Shown piece by piece: positions 10,004 to 22,087 of a stretch of 64,000 nt of DNA. A program made the position numbers and the translations under genes. Position 1 is the first letter of the stretch; each line of letters begins with the position of its first letter. A model generated the notes under the pieces. That model made no database searches. It had not been told where the DNA came from and saw only the letters and a program-made list of their open reading frames with translations. This stretch comes from Centropus unirufus (Eukaryota; Chordata; Aves; Cuculiformes; Centropidae), in the NCBI GenBank assembly GCA_013397695.1, contig VYZI01000002.1, forward strand, positions 1,613,793 to 1,677,792, read 5' to 3'.

Positions 10004-11850
10004 GTATTTGCATTGTTGTTTCTTAGTATTTCTCAAGTAGGTGATACCTAAGGAGAATGATAGTCCTCCTCAACTAAGTACCATTCTCCCATGCTAGTCA
10101 GAAAATGCTTGGGCAGGTTGTAATCGGTATTTATTTGTATCACTTTTGTCACTGTTTCACTATGTGATAACCTTCTGCCACTTGAATGCAGCCTGTGTAA
10201 GGGATGGACTGGGAACAGAAAATGGAAGCTCAGTCTATTTGGAGCTCATAGCAGAAGTTACAGCTTATCTATTTTTGCTGTATCAGTTTATCTACCAACC
10301 CTATTGATAAAGAATGGGAAACAGTTAAAATTACCCCTAAGAAATTAAAGTGGATCAATATAAAACCGAGTGTTTAAATGGGAATATTGCAATTCCATAT
10401 AGATAATTGACTGATTAGACTGACACGTGACAAGACATAATTACTCGTTGTTGCTTCTCCTGGATTTAGTTCTTGGTCCCTACACTAAAACTATTACGAA
10501 ATGTCATTCTTAAATAGAAAATGCATTTCACTTTACCAGACTCAAAAAAGCAGTATTAGAGCGTCAGTTTTCCTTTTTTAACTCACAACCCCCTTGACCT
10601 TAGGAGAAAAAGCTGGTCAGTATATGTAAAACATCTCATGGTGATATAACTGATAAGAATGGTGTATCAAGTAGACACAACTTTTTGTCTGCTATAAGCA
10701 AGGATTATAACATTTTTTATACAATTAAAGACCCTTCCACCTCAAAAGCAAAGCAAATTATTGGTACTTTTCTAGAGAAAGAAAGAATGCCTGTAGAGAA
10801 GATATATAGAGGACAAGTCATATAAATGTAGATATGTTATATATAAAAATCAACATTTAGACTAGCTGTATTATATAATATATACTATTATTGTTGTATA
10901 ATAGTACATATATGAAAAGTAGAAATTTAATATCCTAAGATTCTCAGGCGCATGGCCTAAAAAAACCCTAAAAAGCATCTTAGCATTTTCCTATAGGGTA
11001 CTTTTAATGTTTGGTTTATCCAGTATGCCAACGGCATTCAAAATGGAAGACCCCACCAACATCTAACTTAATGCCATTGTGGTTCTTTCTTGCAAGTGGG
11101 GACCCAAATTGTAGGCACTGCAGTGCTTTAATGTTAAGTTCATTTCTTTTTTTTTTTAATTTGCGCATAAGTTAAGCACCATCAGACCCCTCATTACAGT
11201 GCACCGTCACAAGGTTTCATAAAGAAGGGCGCTTTCATAGAGAATAAATAATACCAAATGTAGTGATATGTTTTTTGAATGGAGAGGAAAAATATCAGGA
11301 AACACAGACTTTTACAGTTGCACAGAGAAAATTGACAGCTGATGTAATAACTTGAAGAATTAGTGAACAGACCTGGAAGTCACCGTACAGGGAAGAAACT
11401 GGAATAAGGACACGGGCAGGGCAGAAAACACACATAGCTCCACTCTGGTTTTGCCTCTCTATCCCAGGGAGATGAAGGATGAAGCTTGCTTAATTTTTTA
11501 ATTCATTAGCTAGACAGAAATATTCAGCTTTTGATTCAGTGTAGTTCTACAAGACCATTTCGTTTCCAACTGCAGCTGCATGGCTTCAGTCTCACCACGG
11601 AGTGTCACCCTCACGCCAGTTTTACTGCAGCCTGACTCCGCCAGGAGGGGAGTGGAGCTGCAGTGGAGGAGGAGAAGTGGACCGAGGAAGTGGAGACTTG
11701 CTCCAGCCTTTGGGTTCAGTGCTGCCGGAGTTTTGTAGTTTGCTACTAATCACTGACAAATCAAAAATCACACAGACTCTGTGGACCGGTCAAACCATTT
11801 TTCCCTCCACAAATCTCATTAAATGCTTCACAAGAAAGACACAGCGACTA
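10004..11850. other. Intergenic spacer between converging AFAP1 and SORCS2
   Basis: No ORF, repeat family or splice-linked exon was recognised. It contains a TA-rich low-complexity patch (about 10,800-10,920). A GC-richer patch (about 11,580-11,740) shows no recognisable element. Transcripts reading past either poly(A) site would overlap here in antisense. Confidence 0.6.
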
Positions 11851-11867
11851 ATAGTTTAGAACAAAAT

Positions 11868-11873
11868 TTTATT
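11868..11873 (-). terminator. SORCS2: Candidate distal SORCS2 poly(A) signal
   Basis: On the - strand this reads AATAAA. It is followed some 25-40 bases downstream by a U/GU-rich element (GCTGTGTCTTTCTTGTG on the - strand, about 11,829-11,845), as expected for an efficient cleavage site near 11,850. Other - strand AATAAA hexamers lie closer to the SORCS2 stop, at about 20,531, 19,873, 19,409, 18,301 and 15,981, so several 3' ends are possible. Confidence 0.5.
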
Positions 11874-12228
11874 AGAGAAAATCCTGTAGTGCAGGTTCTC
11901 AGGACAAATGCATACCTTTGGATGCAGTGGAGTACACAGGTACGTATACAGTAGTTTGCCTGCTACATGTTTGGAAGCTGAAAGAGGCTGTGATAAACTG
12001 TAATGCACAGTTCATCACTATCATTAAAAGTTGCCAAAAAGTTTGTCGTAGATCACTAACAGGTACTTGGTTATTTGTGTGCACTACATATTGCACAAGA
12101 CTTTTGATTAAGCTAATAATTGTGCAATTGAATCACAGTTAAGTGTTACAGTAAGCATATTCAAACATATATTTGATTTTTTTTCTCAAAAACAGCACGC
12201 CACTACAAAACTGCCAGTAAATGTTACA

Positions 12229-12236
12229 TATTTACA
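12229..12236 (-). promoter_or_regulatory. Pumilio-type element in distal SORCS2 3' UTR
   Basis: The - strand reads TGTAAATA, a perfect Pumilio-motif match, about 360 bp upstream of the candidate distal poly(A) signal. Evidence is one 8-mer. Confidence 0.35.
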
Positions 12237-15200
12237 AAAATGTACAAATTACACTTTTCCCCATTTATGACAATGCACCAGTTACGGATTAATTTCATTC
12301 TTCCCTTGAGCCCTGATAATGTACGCAAAGAAACCTGCTCAAAGTCAACATCTCTAGAAACAAATTTAGGAAAAGGCATGTACTGTTTTCACAAATACTA
12401 GAATGTGCAAAGGCAAAAGGAGAGGACAGCATAGTCATATATGTTAAAATATGGAGTCTAGCACAACAATGACTGCTCAGAGCCTTTACACAGATTGAAA
12501 GCGCTCCTTTTGTCAGAAATTGTTTGGAAACCTGTATTAAGCATTTGCTGATCATATTCTGGAAAAGCAGTTGCAAGTATTTAAAAAAGTTCTACCTTGG
12601 TTGTAATCAGCTTACATCTATCCAAAGTCCTCTTTTGCTAACCATGGGAATAAGAATTACGGGTGAGATCAGCCTATCACCTGGTGTGACTACAGACGCA
12701 GTGACGTGACAATTGAGTTTAGCCTACAGGTACCTTTCAAATTTACCGTGGGTGAGCACCTTTCTTCCCTAACCCACAGCTGAACTGTTCCAAAGTTTGT
12801 GGAACTGCATGGTCATACATCAGAGTAGAATTTGGCCCTGCAATCCCAAATAAATAATGCTTAACATGAACAAAAGGGTAGCAAAAAATGCTTTGTGAAT
12901 ATTCACAGGTATAAGTCTAGATCTTATTTGTTTACATATCTTTACCAAGATCTGTAGTCCTAATTAGCAAAAAAAAAAATTGGTTTGGTTTAATAGTCAA
13001 TTGTTTCTCCTTTTGTTCACATGGACAGCAAAATTTATATGATTTATCTGTTCATGTCTAGAATGAGAGATTTTGGACTCACCAGTGCTGAAACAGCCAC
13101 AGATGCACTGAAAATATGCCAGTATTCAGCCTTTACTCTGAAAATGGAAAATTCTCCCATTCCAACTCTAATCTCTCCTGATCTCCCTCCGATACTTAAT
13201 CCAGGGTGAACTGATCTTCCTAGTTCAGCTTCATATATACAGAGCCAAGATACTACGATCATTTCATTTGGGTAAGGGAGGGTGATAATTTATGATGCCC
13301 AAAACCACTGTTGCAATGCACTGCTGTGATATTCTTTAGAGCCACTTCCCTTTGTGCAAGGAAACATTTTCTATGGGTAATGGAAAGGTAAATCGCAGCA
13401 GCTGTACATACTTGTAAAAATAAGTGGTAAAACTGGAAGCCTCCCAAAGTGTCCTATCAGCTGATCAAGTTCCCCAATCTGCTATTTCTCTGGAATTTTT
13501 TTTTTCTTAACCATACAGAAGAGAATGAAAATGAGTTAATCTCTTTTTGACATCAACCCAGCTTACTGGCAGAATTATAATCAGAGAAAAGCATCTCGGA
13601 AAAGGCTGGGATCAAGGGGAGAATTCAAGTGTACTTCTCCATTTGATTACATTTTCCCTTCAGAGCCTTCTTCCCTGCAGCAAATGCAGCCCATGACATA
13701 AGCCCACAAAGAAATAAATCACAGCTTGTCACTGACAAATAAAAACAGGAGCAGTACTCAAATACCTGGTGTGTGTATGAAATGGAGAAATTCTGTGTAC
13801 CTAAAGTTAAAATTTCTAGTCACATGTTGAATAAACTCCAGTGGCTGACATTTACCCTCGGGAATACTATTCCAATTCCATTCATCCTTTCTAAATATTA
13901 TAAAATTACAGCTTACGGAGGGATCCTAGCTAAGTACTATTAAGCAGTATAAATCCAAGACACAAACCCTATAAAATGATTCTCCCTTGCCTCCTAGCTC
14001 AGTGCTGTGCTAAGGAGGAAAACCATTAGCAAATCCCCTACAGTCACCTCAGAAATAAACCTCCATTGGAGTTACCCCTTGAGCACACATATATGGATCC
14101 CAGCTCCTGGGAAGCAACCTCTTTTCCATGTACATCAAGTAGGATATTGCTGTGAGTCACACCCCTCTTTAATTATAGATAGAAATGCTTATAATTTCCC
14201 ATGTTCCAGGTGCTGCATCAATTTAGACTGAAGGTTTAACATCTCTGTATGCAACCAAAAAACCTGAAAATAGTTGCCTTTGTGAATTAAAGTAAGCTCC
14301 AAGGCTTAAGCAAAACAAAGTCCACAACTTGTGGCAAAATCATACACATTGGTAACACTGACATTCTCCCTCTTTTCCTTGTCCTGTTTAGTCTCGTGCA
14401 TCACTCCCTGCTGCAGCTCTCTCACATCTTCCTCTCAAACACAGTCTCTGCTCTACAAAGAAACCTCTGAGCTTTCCAATTATCTTGCCCCCATCAACTT
14501 CTCTAAGCTCTTCTAAGAAGAAAATTCTGCCAAACCTATGGGATGACTTTGCTTCAACTTGTATTTCATGGAACTTCCAAGCAAGCCAGTTGCCTCTGCC
14601 TCCAGGAAAGGCTGTGTACAGACCCATCCCACAGACCTACCTCACAAGTCACATTGCTTCCAAGAGGAACCAGTCTTGGTGCTTCTCCCTTATTAGTGAT
14701 GGACCCTTTTTACCTCACTTATTCTTCAGTGTATGGTTTTAACAATTTCTCTTTTTAGTACTAGCCTATACTTTTTAGCATCTGAAGTAGTTTGGGTCAT
14801 ACATGGATGAGAGAGAAAAATTCTGGTTAAAGGTTCATTATTTTTCGAGGGAATGCAACACTCATCCAACATCTAAGACTAGAATTACGTAGTCTGGGAC
14901 AAGCAGCTGAGAGAAGTCCTAGAAAGGCAAAAGGGAAGAATTCCAGAAAGGTTTAGAGAAAATATGAGGCAACTTTAGAAGTGAAAGGATTCAAAGAACC
15001 AAAAGTGGGAAAGAAATTGGAAGAAAGGACTGCAGAGGGATAAAGCACAGAACTACATCAACACAGATCATATAACACAGCTGAAAGGAGAGATGGAGAT
15101 GAGGAAGAGAAGATGATTCTTCTTATTATCACTCAGGACGTCATAGGACAAGTTTCCAAATAGAAACAGAACATCAAGCAAAACAAAAAGCAAGGGAGAA

Positions 15201-18200
15201 AAAAAGTTTACAGTGGAGAACTGTCAGCAGGAGGCAAGGAAGAGAAAAAAACAGAGGCAAAAATGAAAAAGAACAAAAGTGCCAAAAAAGAGGGGGAAGA
15301 AATCGGGAGAAATTGAAGAGAATGGGAATTCAGACTCTTTTTTCTTTAAAATGTCACAAATTAGTAAAAAGCTGGAAGCATTGAACAATGCAGGACACTT
15401 CTCTGAAGAGATCAACACCTCGGAAGACAAATCCCAAACAAAGAGGAGGAATAGAACCAGTAAAGCAAATGAAGCCAGTAAATTGGGCACCTTCTTCTGT
15501 TTGTGATGATACTCTGTAATCTTAACCATATAAATGCTCTTTTGGGGATCTGGGACATGTAAGTGCTGTATTAAATTATTCTCTACTAGTTTTATCCTTT
15601 ACAAACTGCCTATATGCACATTACAGATATTGGGGGTTGTACACTTTTCATTCTGCAAATTCCTGCCTATTCATAATAAAAAAGTATCTGGCCTACACCA
15701 TTTCAGGAAGATTTCCTTCTTAACTTGTTTTAATTAATAAGCAATTATTAATGCTGTGAATTAATACTTTTTGTAAAGAAGAGAATAAGCCAATTCTTGT
15801 TCTTTGATCAGCAACACCAGATGCTAACAGTAAGAACTAAATATAAGTATCAAAAGCTGGCTAAAATTAGCAACAGATAACAGAAATATGAGACATGCTA
15901 AGAAAGTTATTTGGAGCTCTTGGACTTCCTGGTGATTAATATACTCATTATACCACTAAAAATATGTGTAACAAAGGCATTTTATTTAAGTAGCACCATG
16001 TACTGCTGCATGTATTATTGATGCCCACCAGGGCTTTATGTTCACCATATAGCAACAAATTAAAGACGCAAATTCTACAGAAACTCAGAAATCAAGTCTG
16101 ATCAATAAAGCTCAAGTCTGTGTAATGCTTTCAAGTGTTGCAAGGAAATAATTTTAGACAGAATTACTCGTGTAAGGGAAATAACCTACTTTTTTCAGGT
16201 TTAATAAATGTCACTTCTAAAAGAAAATCAATCTGGAAGGAGAGAGACAAAGAGTATGCAATTAAGAACATGTATTTAAAGATACTATTAAAAAAAGTAT
16301 TTTAATACAAACCATAACAGGTCTTTGATAAGGATTTTGTTTTGTCCAGCATATTCATTGCCTAATACTGTTCCTCAAGCTATGTTGTTCCTTTCAGAGT
16401 ATGTATTTCTAAGCCGTCCCATATTTCATGTCTCAGACACTGTCTTTAGAAGATAATCTCAGCTACCAGGACAGAAACTAGCTGAAAATATTCTGACAAC
16501 CTCACACATGGAAAAAAAAAAAAGAGATTAAAAGAATGAAATTTCTTCATCCGGTCCTACATGGCTCCACAATTCATATTTCAGGTAATTTGCTACTCCA
16601 TTTAACAGGAGAAAAAAGACAGGGCTGAAGTCTTAAAGAAATGAGATCTCACATACTAAAAAATCATGAAACTAACTTGCTGTATGTTTCAATTTAATGG
16701 GAAAAAATTAAAAAAAAGACATTTCCAAAAGGAATGTATTTTACAGTCTTCACACCATTGTGAAGCACCGTGACAGGTCCTTATTTCCCCTGTGGTATGT
16801 ATAATGCTCTCTGCTCTTTGCAACATACGTGAAAAGAAAGGAAAAATAAAAATGTTGTCCACAAAACATTCCCATTCAGATTTGGGAATTGAGCTATTCT
16901 AGTCCATCTCAACACTGTGAAACCCTTCTCCACCTCCTCCAGCTTGGGGTTACAAACTGAATCGAAAGAAAAGCTGCTGTGGTGATCAACTGGGGAGAAG
17001 GGCTGACTTCGGAAAGATTAAAAAATTAAGATTGCACAGCTTGACATTTCCCGAAGACTGCAGGGCCATGCTTTTAATTGCAAAAGCTAACCGGGAGACT
17101 GAGTCATTTCAAAATTTGTCACTGATGATTACAGACTGAAAAAAAGTGAAAAACATTACATATATATTCATGACAGGAATAAACATGCATTTAAATGGCA
17201 TTGAGAAGGCAAATATTGAAATAATGATAGGAACTAAATGCTATTCTAGTGGCAGTTTTAGAAATACTTTCTCACAGTAGCAAGATTAGGCCATATGCCA
17301 GTTTCATAAAGAAAGTTGCAGAAGCAATGTGCAATTAGGACTACAACAGCCAAAATGATCCAGGAAGCAGCTGTTAGGATGGACTTAAAAGACAGAATAA
17401 AATTTTGCATTTTGAAAATCAATATTTATAAAGATGAATGCTTATAAACTACTTCCTGGTGGAAAGACAATATTTTGAAAAGAAAGGGCACCTACTTTCC
17501 ACTAAAACTCTGAAATAAAATGATGATGGAAACCTTAGCAGTATCAATCAATACACAATAAAAACTCCAACTGTCAGAGAGACAGTGAGATAAAAATTTT
17601 GGTCTCTATTTTCCCCACAAAGTCTCATTAATGAAAAATTATAAAACATTGCTTTATAGAAAATGTAGAAAAAGTCTACGACTGAAATTGTCATTAAGTC
17701 TACCAATGTAGCAACATTATATTTTCATTTGAAATAACAACAGAAATTCAAAGCTTATCAGAACCACTGGTTCATCATCAAAAAGTTACTGCAAACAAAT
17801 GCATGTATTTCATGTCTTAAAAATAATACACACACAGATTTTTTTGAGTATGTGTTTATGTATGGAGGAGGGAAACCACGGCAGTTCCATTCTACTGACC
17901 TCTAGAAGAGACAGCATGCAGTAGAAGAACATTCCTACCAAAGGAATGACTCATTGGGCCCAAAGCACAGCTAGCCATAATCATGTCAGATGAAATCTGC
18001 TTTGCACTAGGAACCACTAATGACTGGTTTGTCTCAGTCTAGAGGACAGTAATTTAATAAATCATCTACCTCATTTGAATAAACACTTTACTCCTCTTAA
18101 CGCTGCTCACTAAAAGCAAGAAAAAAAGGAATTAAGAAGGATGTAATTCAATGAGAGCATCCTGAGAGAGTTCAAAGAAATTGCATGTGGATTGGAAATG

Positions 18201-18914
18201 ATAACAACATTTGCCTCAGGCTGGTACCTTCTATTTCTGCATAGCCATTTCCACCAGCCTCTTCCACAGGGCATATAAACATACATTACTCTATACTGCC
18301 TTTATTTTTGAAAAATTATGTACACTATGTGTGGATATTCCCTGAACATCTTCTGAGCGTTTCTGACCACTTTGGATGGATGGATCACTCCAAAGTCATA
18401 TAAAATATTCACCATCAAAAGACAAAGCAAAAATAACATTTGTAATTCTTGATAGCTCTGTTACATCACTTCAAATCAGTACGGCTTGGAGCAATCTGAA
18501 AAGTACAGGGTGGGGCCGGGAGGGGCATTCGAAATTGCAAACACCTAAGAGTGAGAAGATTAGAAGATGTAAATGAGACCGACACCACCAATTTTGTTGG
18601 TTTCAGTATAGTTCAATATCACTATTGATACAAATCACTGTATGCATTATTGTAGGGCTTTTGACTAAGTAACATTGCAGAAAAGTAAGTTTGAGATATT
18701 GGTCAGTTACAGTAAAACCACTGCCAGTGTTGCAATGCTACCACATTATGTTCCAATAATGGCTAATAATATTTTTTAACAGTGATGTACCACTCTCAGA
18801 TAATGCATTTTTTACATTTATGCATAATTGCAGGTGGTTTCAGTAGATTACCTTTAATAACAGCAATAATTACAAATAAAACAAAGAAAGCACAACTAAT
18901 AGTATTTTATGCTC

Positions 18915-19095
18915 ACAAAATTCTTTCACTCTGAAGTAATTAATTTAGCCTCACAATACCCCTGTGAATTAGTTAACTACCATCAGCCCCATTTTATAGG
19001 TGGAGAAAATGAGGCACATGCAGATTAAGGAACTTGCCCAAAGTCTGGGTACAGAATCCAAGTACTTGACACCATTTTCTATTTCTTAACCATCG
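18915..19095 (+). mobile_element. MIR-like SINE
   Basis: This contains the diagnostic MIR order: CCTCACAATACCCCTGTGAA, then CCCCATTTTATAGGTGGAGA, AATGAGGCACATGCAG and TTAAGGAACTTGCCCAAAG. It is the best preserved MIR-like copy in the window, diverged but collinear with the MIR consensus. Confidence 0.85.
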
Positions 19096-20924
19096 AATCA
19101 CTCTTCCTCACTGACAAATTTAACTGGAATATTTACTAATACTGCACATGTGTGTTCATGTATGTGTGAATGGTGGGCATTGAAACAATTCTATGTTTCT
19201 GGATATGCATATATCAGGATTTTAGATAGAATACATACTGAGTGTTAAGATGTCACAGATACAATTCAAGAGACTCAAGGTCTAGCACTAGTAATCTTTT
19301 CATTTACAGATAAACAAAGACACTATGAATGGGAAAATGGTAATGGTACCTTCTCAGTTTTAAAATAATTAATTTAAAGTTATTCTTGCCAGGGAATCAA
19401 AGGCTTCCTTTATTATCTGCTGCATGTTACTAATACAGTTATGGCAATAATGACATCTCTTTATAAAACAGTGTTTTTAAGACATGACAAACCAACCTCA
19501 CAGGAGGGCTGCGTGAATCAAATTAATAAGCATCAAACAGCATTATTACAGGCACTATGTTGAGCTAAGTGTTAATCAGAATACTGAGCAGTTAAGTATT
19601 CGACTGTGTTCCAAAAGACTCCTGTTATCAGAGACACAAATCACCCTGGATTAAATGTATAAAAGTGACTGTTTAAAGATAAATTAGATATGTGACCCAG
19701 TTCCAACAGCATCCTTTGCCAATCAGACAAACTGTGGGACAACAGTCCCGAGATAGAACTTCCATCCCCTCCCTCATCCATGAGGCTAATCTGTTATTTA
19801 CCTGCACTACACAAACAATCCAGTTCAGCTTTACATCACAGGAACAAGTAAGCTGTTGGCAGTAGGACTATTTTATTCTCTGCTTCAGCTCATTTCCAGT
19901 AGAAAAAAACACAAAGACCTGGTGAGAAGTGAAGCCCCTGGTGCAACAATACCAAGAGTTTCCAAAGCACAGCATATTTTGTATTTCCACTTCTCTTCAA
20001 GAAACTCAGATTCAGATACGTGTTACACCTTGGATTTCTACAGAGGATGGCATACAACAGTCAGCTAGAGAATTGCCTCTCCATAAATCAGTTCACATGG
20101 CACTCTACAACTAAATAGGCAGAAATTTTAGAACAAGTGTTGAATTATTTTCCTGAGCAGCTTGAAGGTACTTTTCAGAATCTACACTTAAATTTTTCCA
20201 CCTAGTTCCTTACAGTAAGTTTATAATCTAGATTTTCTTGTGCTTTACCCATATATGCTGTGGAGTCTGTGAGAGCCTATAGGACTACACTGGAGTATTC
20301 CCTCCCAGCCCATTGCATTTGACAGCAATATCCTCTAGAATATCCACAGCTATATGGAAGAATGACTGCGATGCATATGATAATTTTAAGACAGTTCTTT
20401 TCTGCCTTACCAGCATTCATTATTTTTCTGCTTGTTTACTGAGAGATATTTAACTATCTGTATCCTCCTTTAGCAAAGTGGTGTGTGAGCTTGCCACAAG
20501 CATCACTATGACATTCAGTAACTATAGAGCTATTTATTCTTTACTGAAGGCAAAAAGTGAAGAGATTATACAGGTTTCTGAGAAAAGCATCTTAATTCCA
20601 GGCAGCAGTGACATGCACGATGCCAGATGTTTAAACTAATCACACCACAGTCTGTTTCCTACTTAGCTCCAAAAACCACAGTGAGAAGATCAGTGAGTGA
20701 GGTGTGGTGCCACTCCACTCCTTCCTAGGGAACTCTGATCCAGCTCACAAAATTGTGATTAGGATACTGACCCAACCCACAAGCCTTTCTGCTTGCAGCT
20801 CCTTCAGAACCCCACAGTCGTCCATGCTGAAACAGGGGCCAGAAGTTGTAGGGACTGAGTGACCCCCTGTGGTGTTGGGAAGGAAAGACAAACCCCTGAA
20901 TCACAGCTCATCCTCTCCAGGGCC

Positions 20925-20948
20925 CTCCGGTTGTCAAACCAACCGGAG
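20925..20948. repeat. Perfect 9-bp inverted repeat (hairpin)
   Basis: CTCCGGTTG (20,925-20,933) and CAACCGGAG (20,940-20,948) are exact reverse complements separated by a 6-base loop. It could form an RNA stem-loop in a SORCS2 3' UTR transcript. Confidence 0.8.
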
Positions 20949-22022
20949 TGGAAAAGTTCAGGTCAGAGTTTGCCCACCCCTGCCTGCAAGGGCAAACAGC
21001 CAGAGAAAATTCCAAAGAAGGATGTGGGGATGGCAGTGTGTTACTCAGTTCTGCCCACAGGAGAGCACTGACCTACCGGGAACCTCTGTCCTAATAGGAA
21101 GTTTTAAAAAAATAACCATAAAAAGAAAGTGACTTAAAAGAGGTATATACACTCACTGGAAATATAAAAAAAGACAGACCACCAGCATGGGGTTCTACAA
21201 GATAATTCATCTGGCAGCTGCCATCATCCTAGAGGTGCTCGCTCAGAAGGCAAGAAAAGAGCAACTGAAATGACTGTCCACAATTGAAGGCACCTGGTCT
21301 GGAAACAGCATCAAGCTGGTGGTTTTTCCACCTGGGGTAGGACTGGGGGAAGATATTGGTGCTGATGGTTTGGCAGGACTTGCTACACTTCAAAGAGCAT
21401 TATCCTACATTATAAGATATCTTAATTAACACTTTAATTCCTTTAATCCACAGAAGGGCCTAAGCCTAAATGCATTAGATTGTCTCACACATGTTTAAGT
21501 AAAGAGCTTGTATTGATTAGAAGTGCGTTTGTCTCCTTGCTCAGTGCTCTCAGTACAGAAACAATTGGCCTCCTAAAAAAATGTCATTATCATCAACCAA
21601 TTATCTGCTCTGGTCTAGTAGCTTGTGTCAAAATCACCTTTTCAGGCTGAAGAGTACCAGTTTTCTGCTGAATATATCATTAAAAACATAATTAAAAAGT
21701 TACAGTCAATCCCCCCAAAAATAAACGTAAAGAACTAGAGCATATACTGAAAAGAAGTAAGGTGGCATTGAAGGTGCCTAGGGCTACAAATGTGCTACCA
21801 TAGTTTGAGTTTCAATCTTAATGAGTTCTCAGGCCATAGAGTGAACACTAGATGCATTATCCTTCTCCCTCTGTAACTGATGACAATTTTTTCCCATGGG
21901 ACTGATAAGAAACCTCCTCTCCACGAGCATGTACAGTCATATTTGCAATTTCGTGACATCATCAGGGAAAAATAAAATGTTATAGAGAAGAGTCTTTCAG
22001 GTTTTGCATTCAGCTGTAAATA

Positions 22023-22087
22023 TCAGCTAACCAGGTAACTGTGCATCTCTCTGGAGTTGATGCTCAAAACCACGCCTGAGTGATTGC
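22023..22087 (-). CDS. SORCS2: SORCS2 last coding exon: tail C-terminus and stop
   Basis: After a TAG acceptor (22,088-22,090) two bases finish a Gly codon, then NHSGVVLSINSREMHSYLVS and stop TGA (22,023-22,025). The 20 residues match the C-terminal end of vertebrate SorCS2 as I recall it, essentially unchanged. The coding part is only 65 bases and was found by searching for the conserved ending. Confidence 0.96.

Larger units (their letters stand above)
11850..22022 (-). other. SORCS2: Putative long SORCS2 3' UTR or alternative 3' ends
   Basis: From the SORCS2 stop codon leftward there is no further coding exon. The sequence has a U-rich bias on the - strand (long A-rich runs on +, for example 14,900-15,500 and 16,500-17,800). 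A MIR-like fragment (18,915-19,095) and a perfect 9-bp hairpin (20,925-20,948) lie inside. How much of this 10 kb is really UTR cannot be decided from sequence. The nearest - strand AATAAA (20,531) would give a 1.5-kb UTR and the distal one (11,868) about 10.2 kb. Small ORFs here show no recognisable domain. Confidence 0.45.

Noticed and set aside
11580..11780. GC-richer patch as possible CpG island or promoter
   Set aside because: It is short, has few CpGs and lies downstream of both genes' 3' ends with no promoter-like arrangement.
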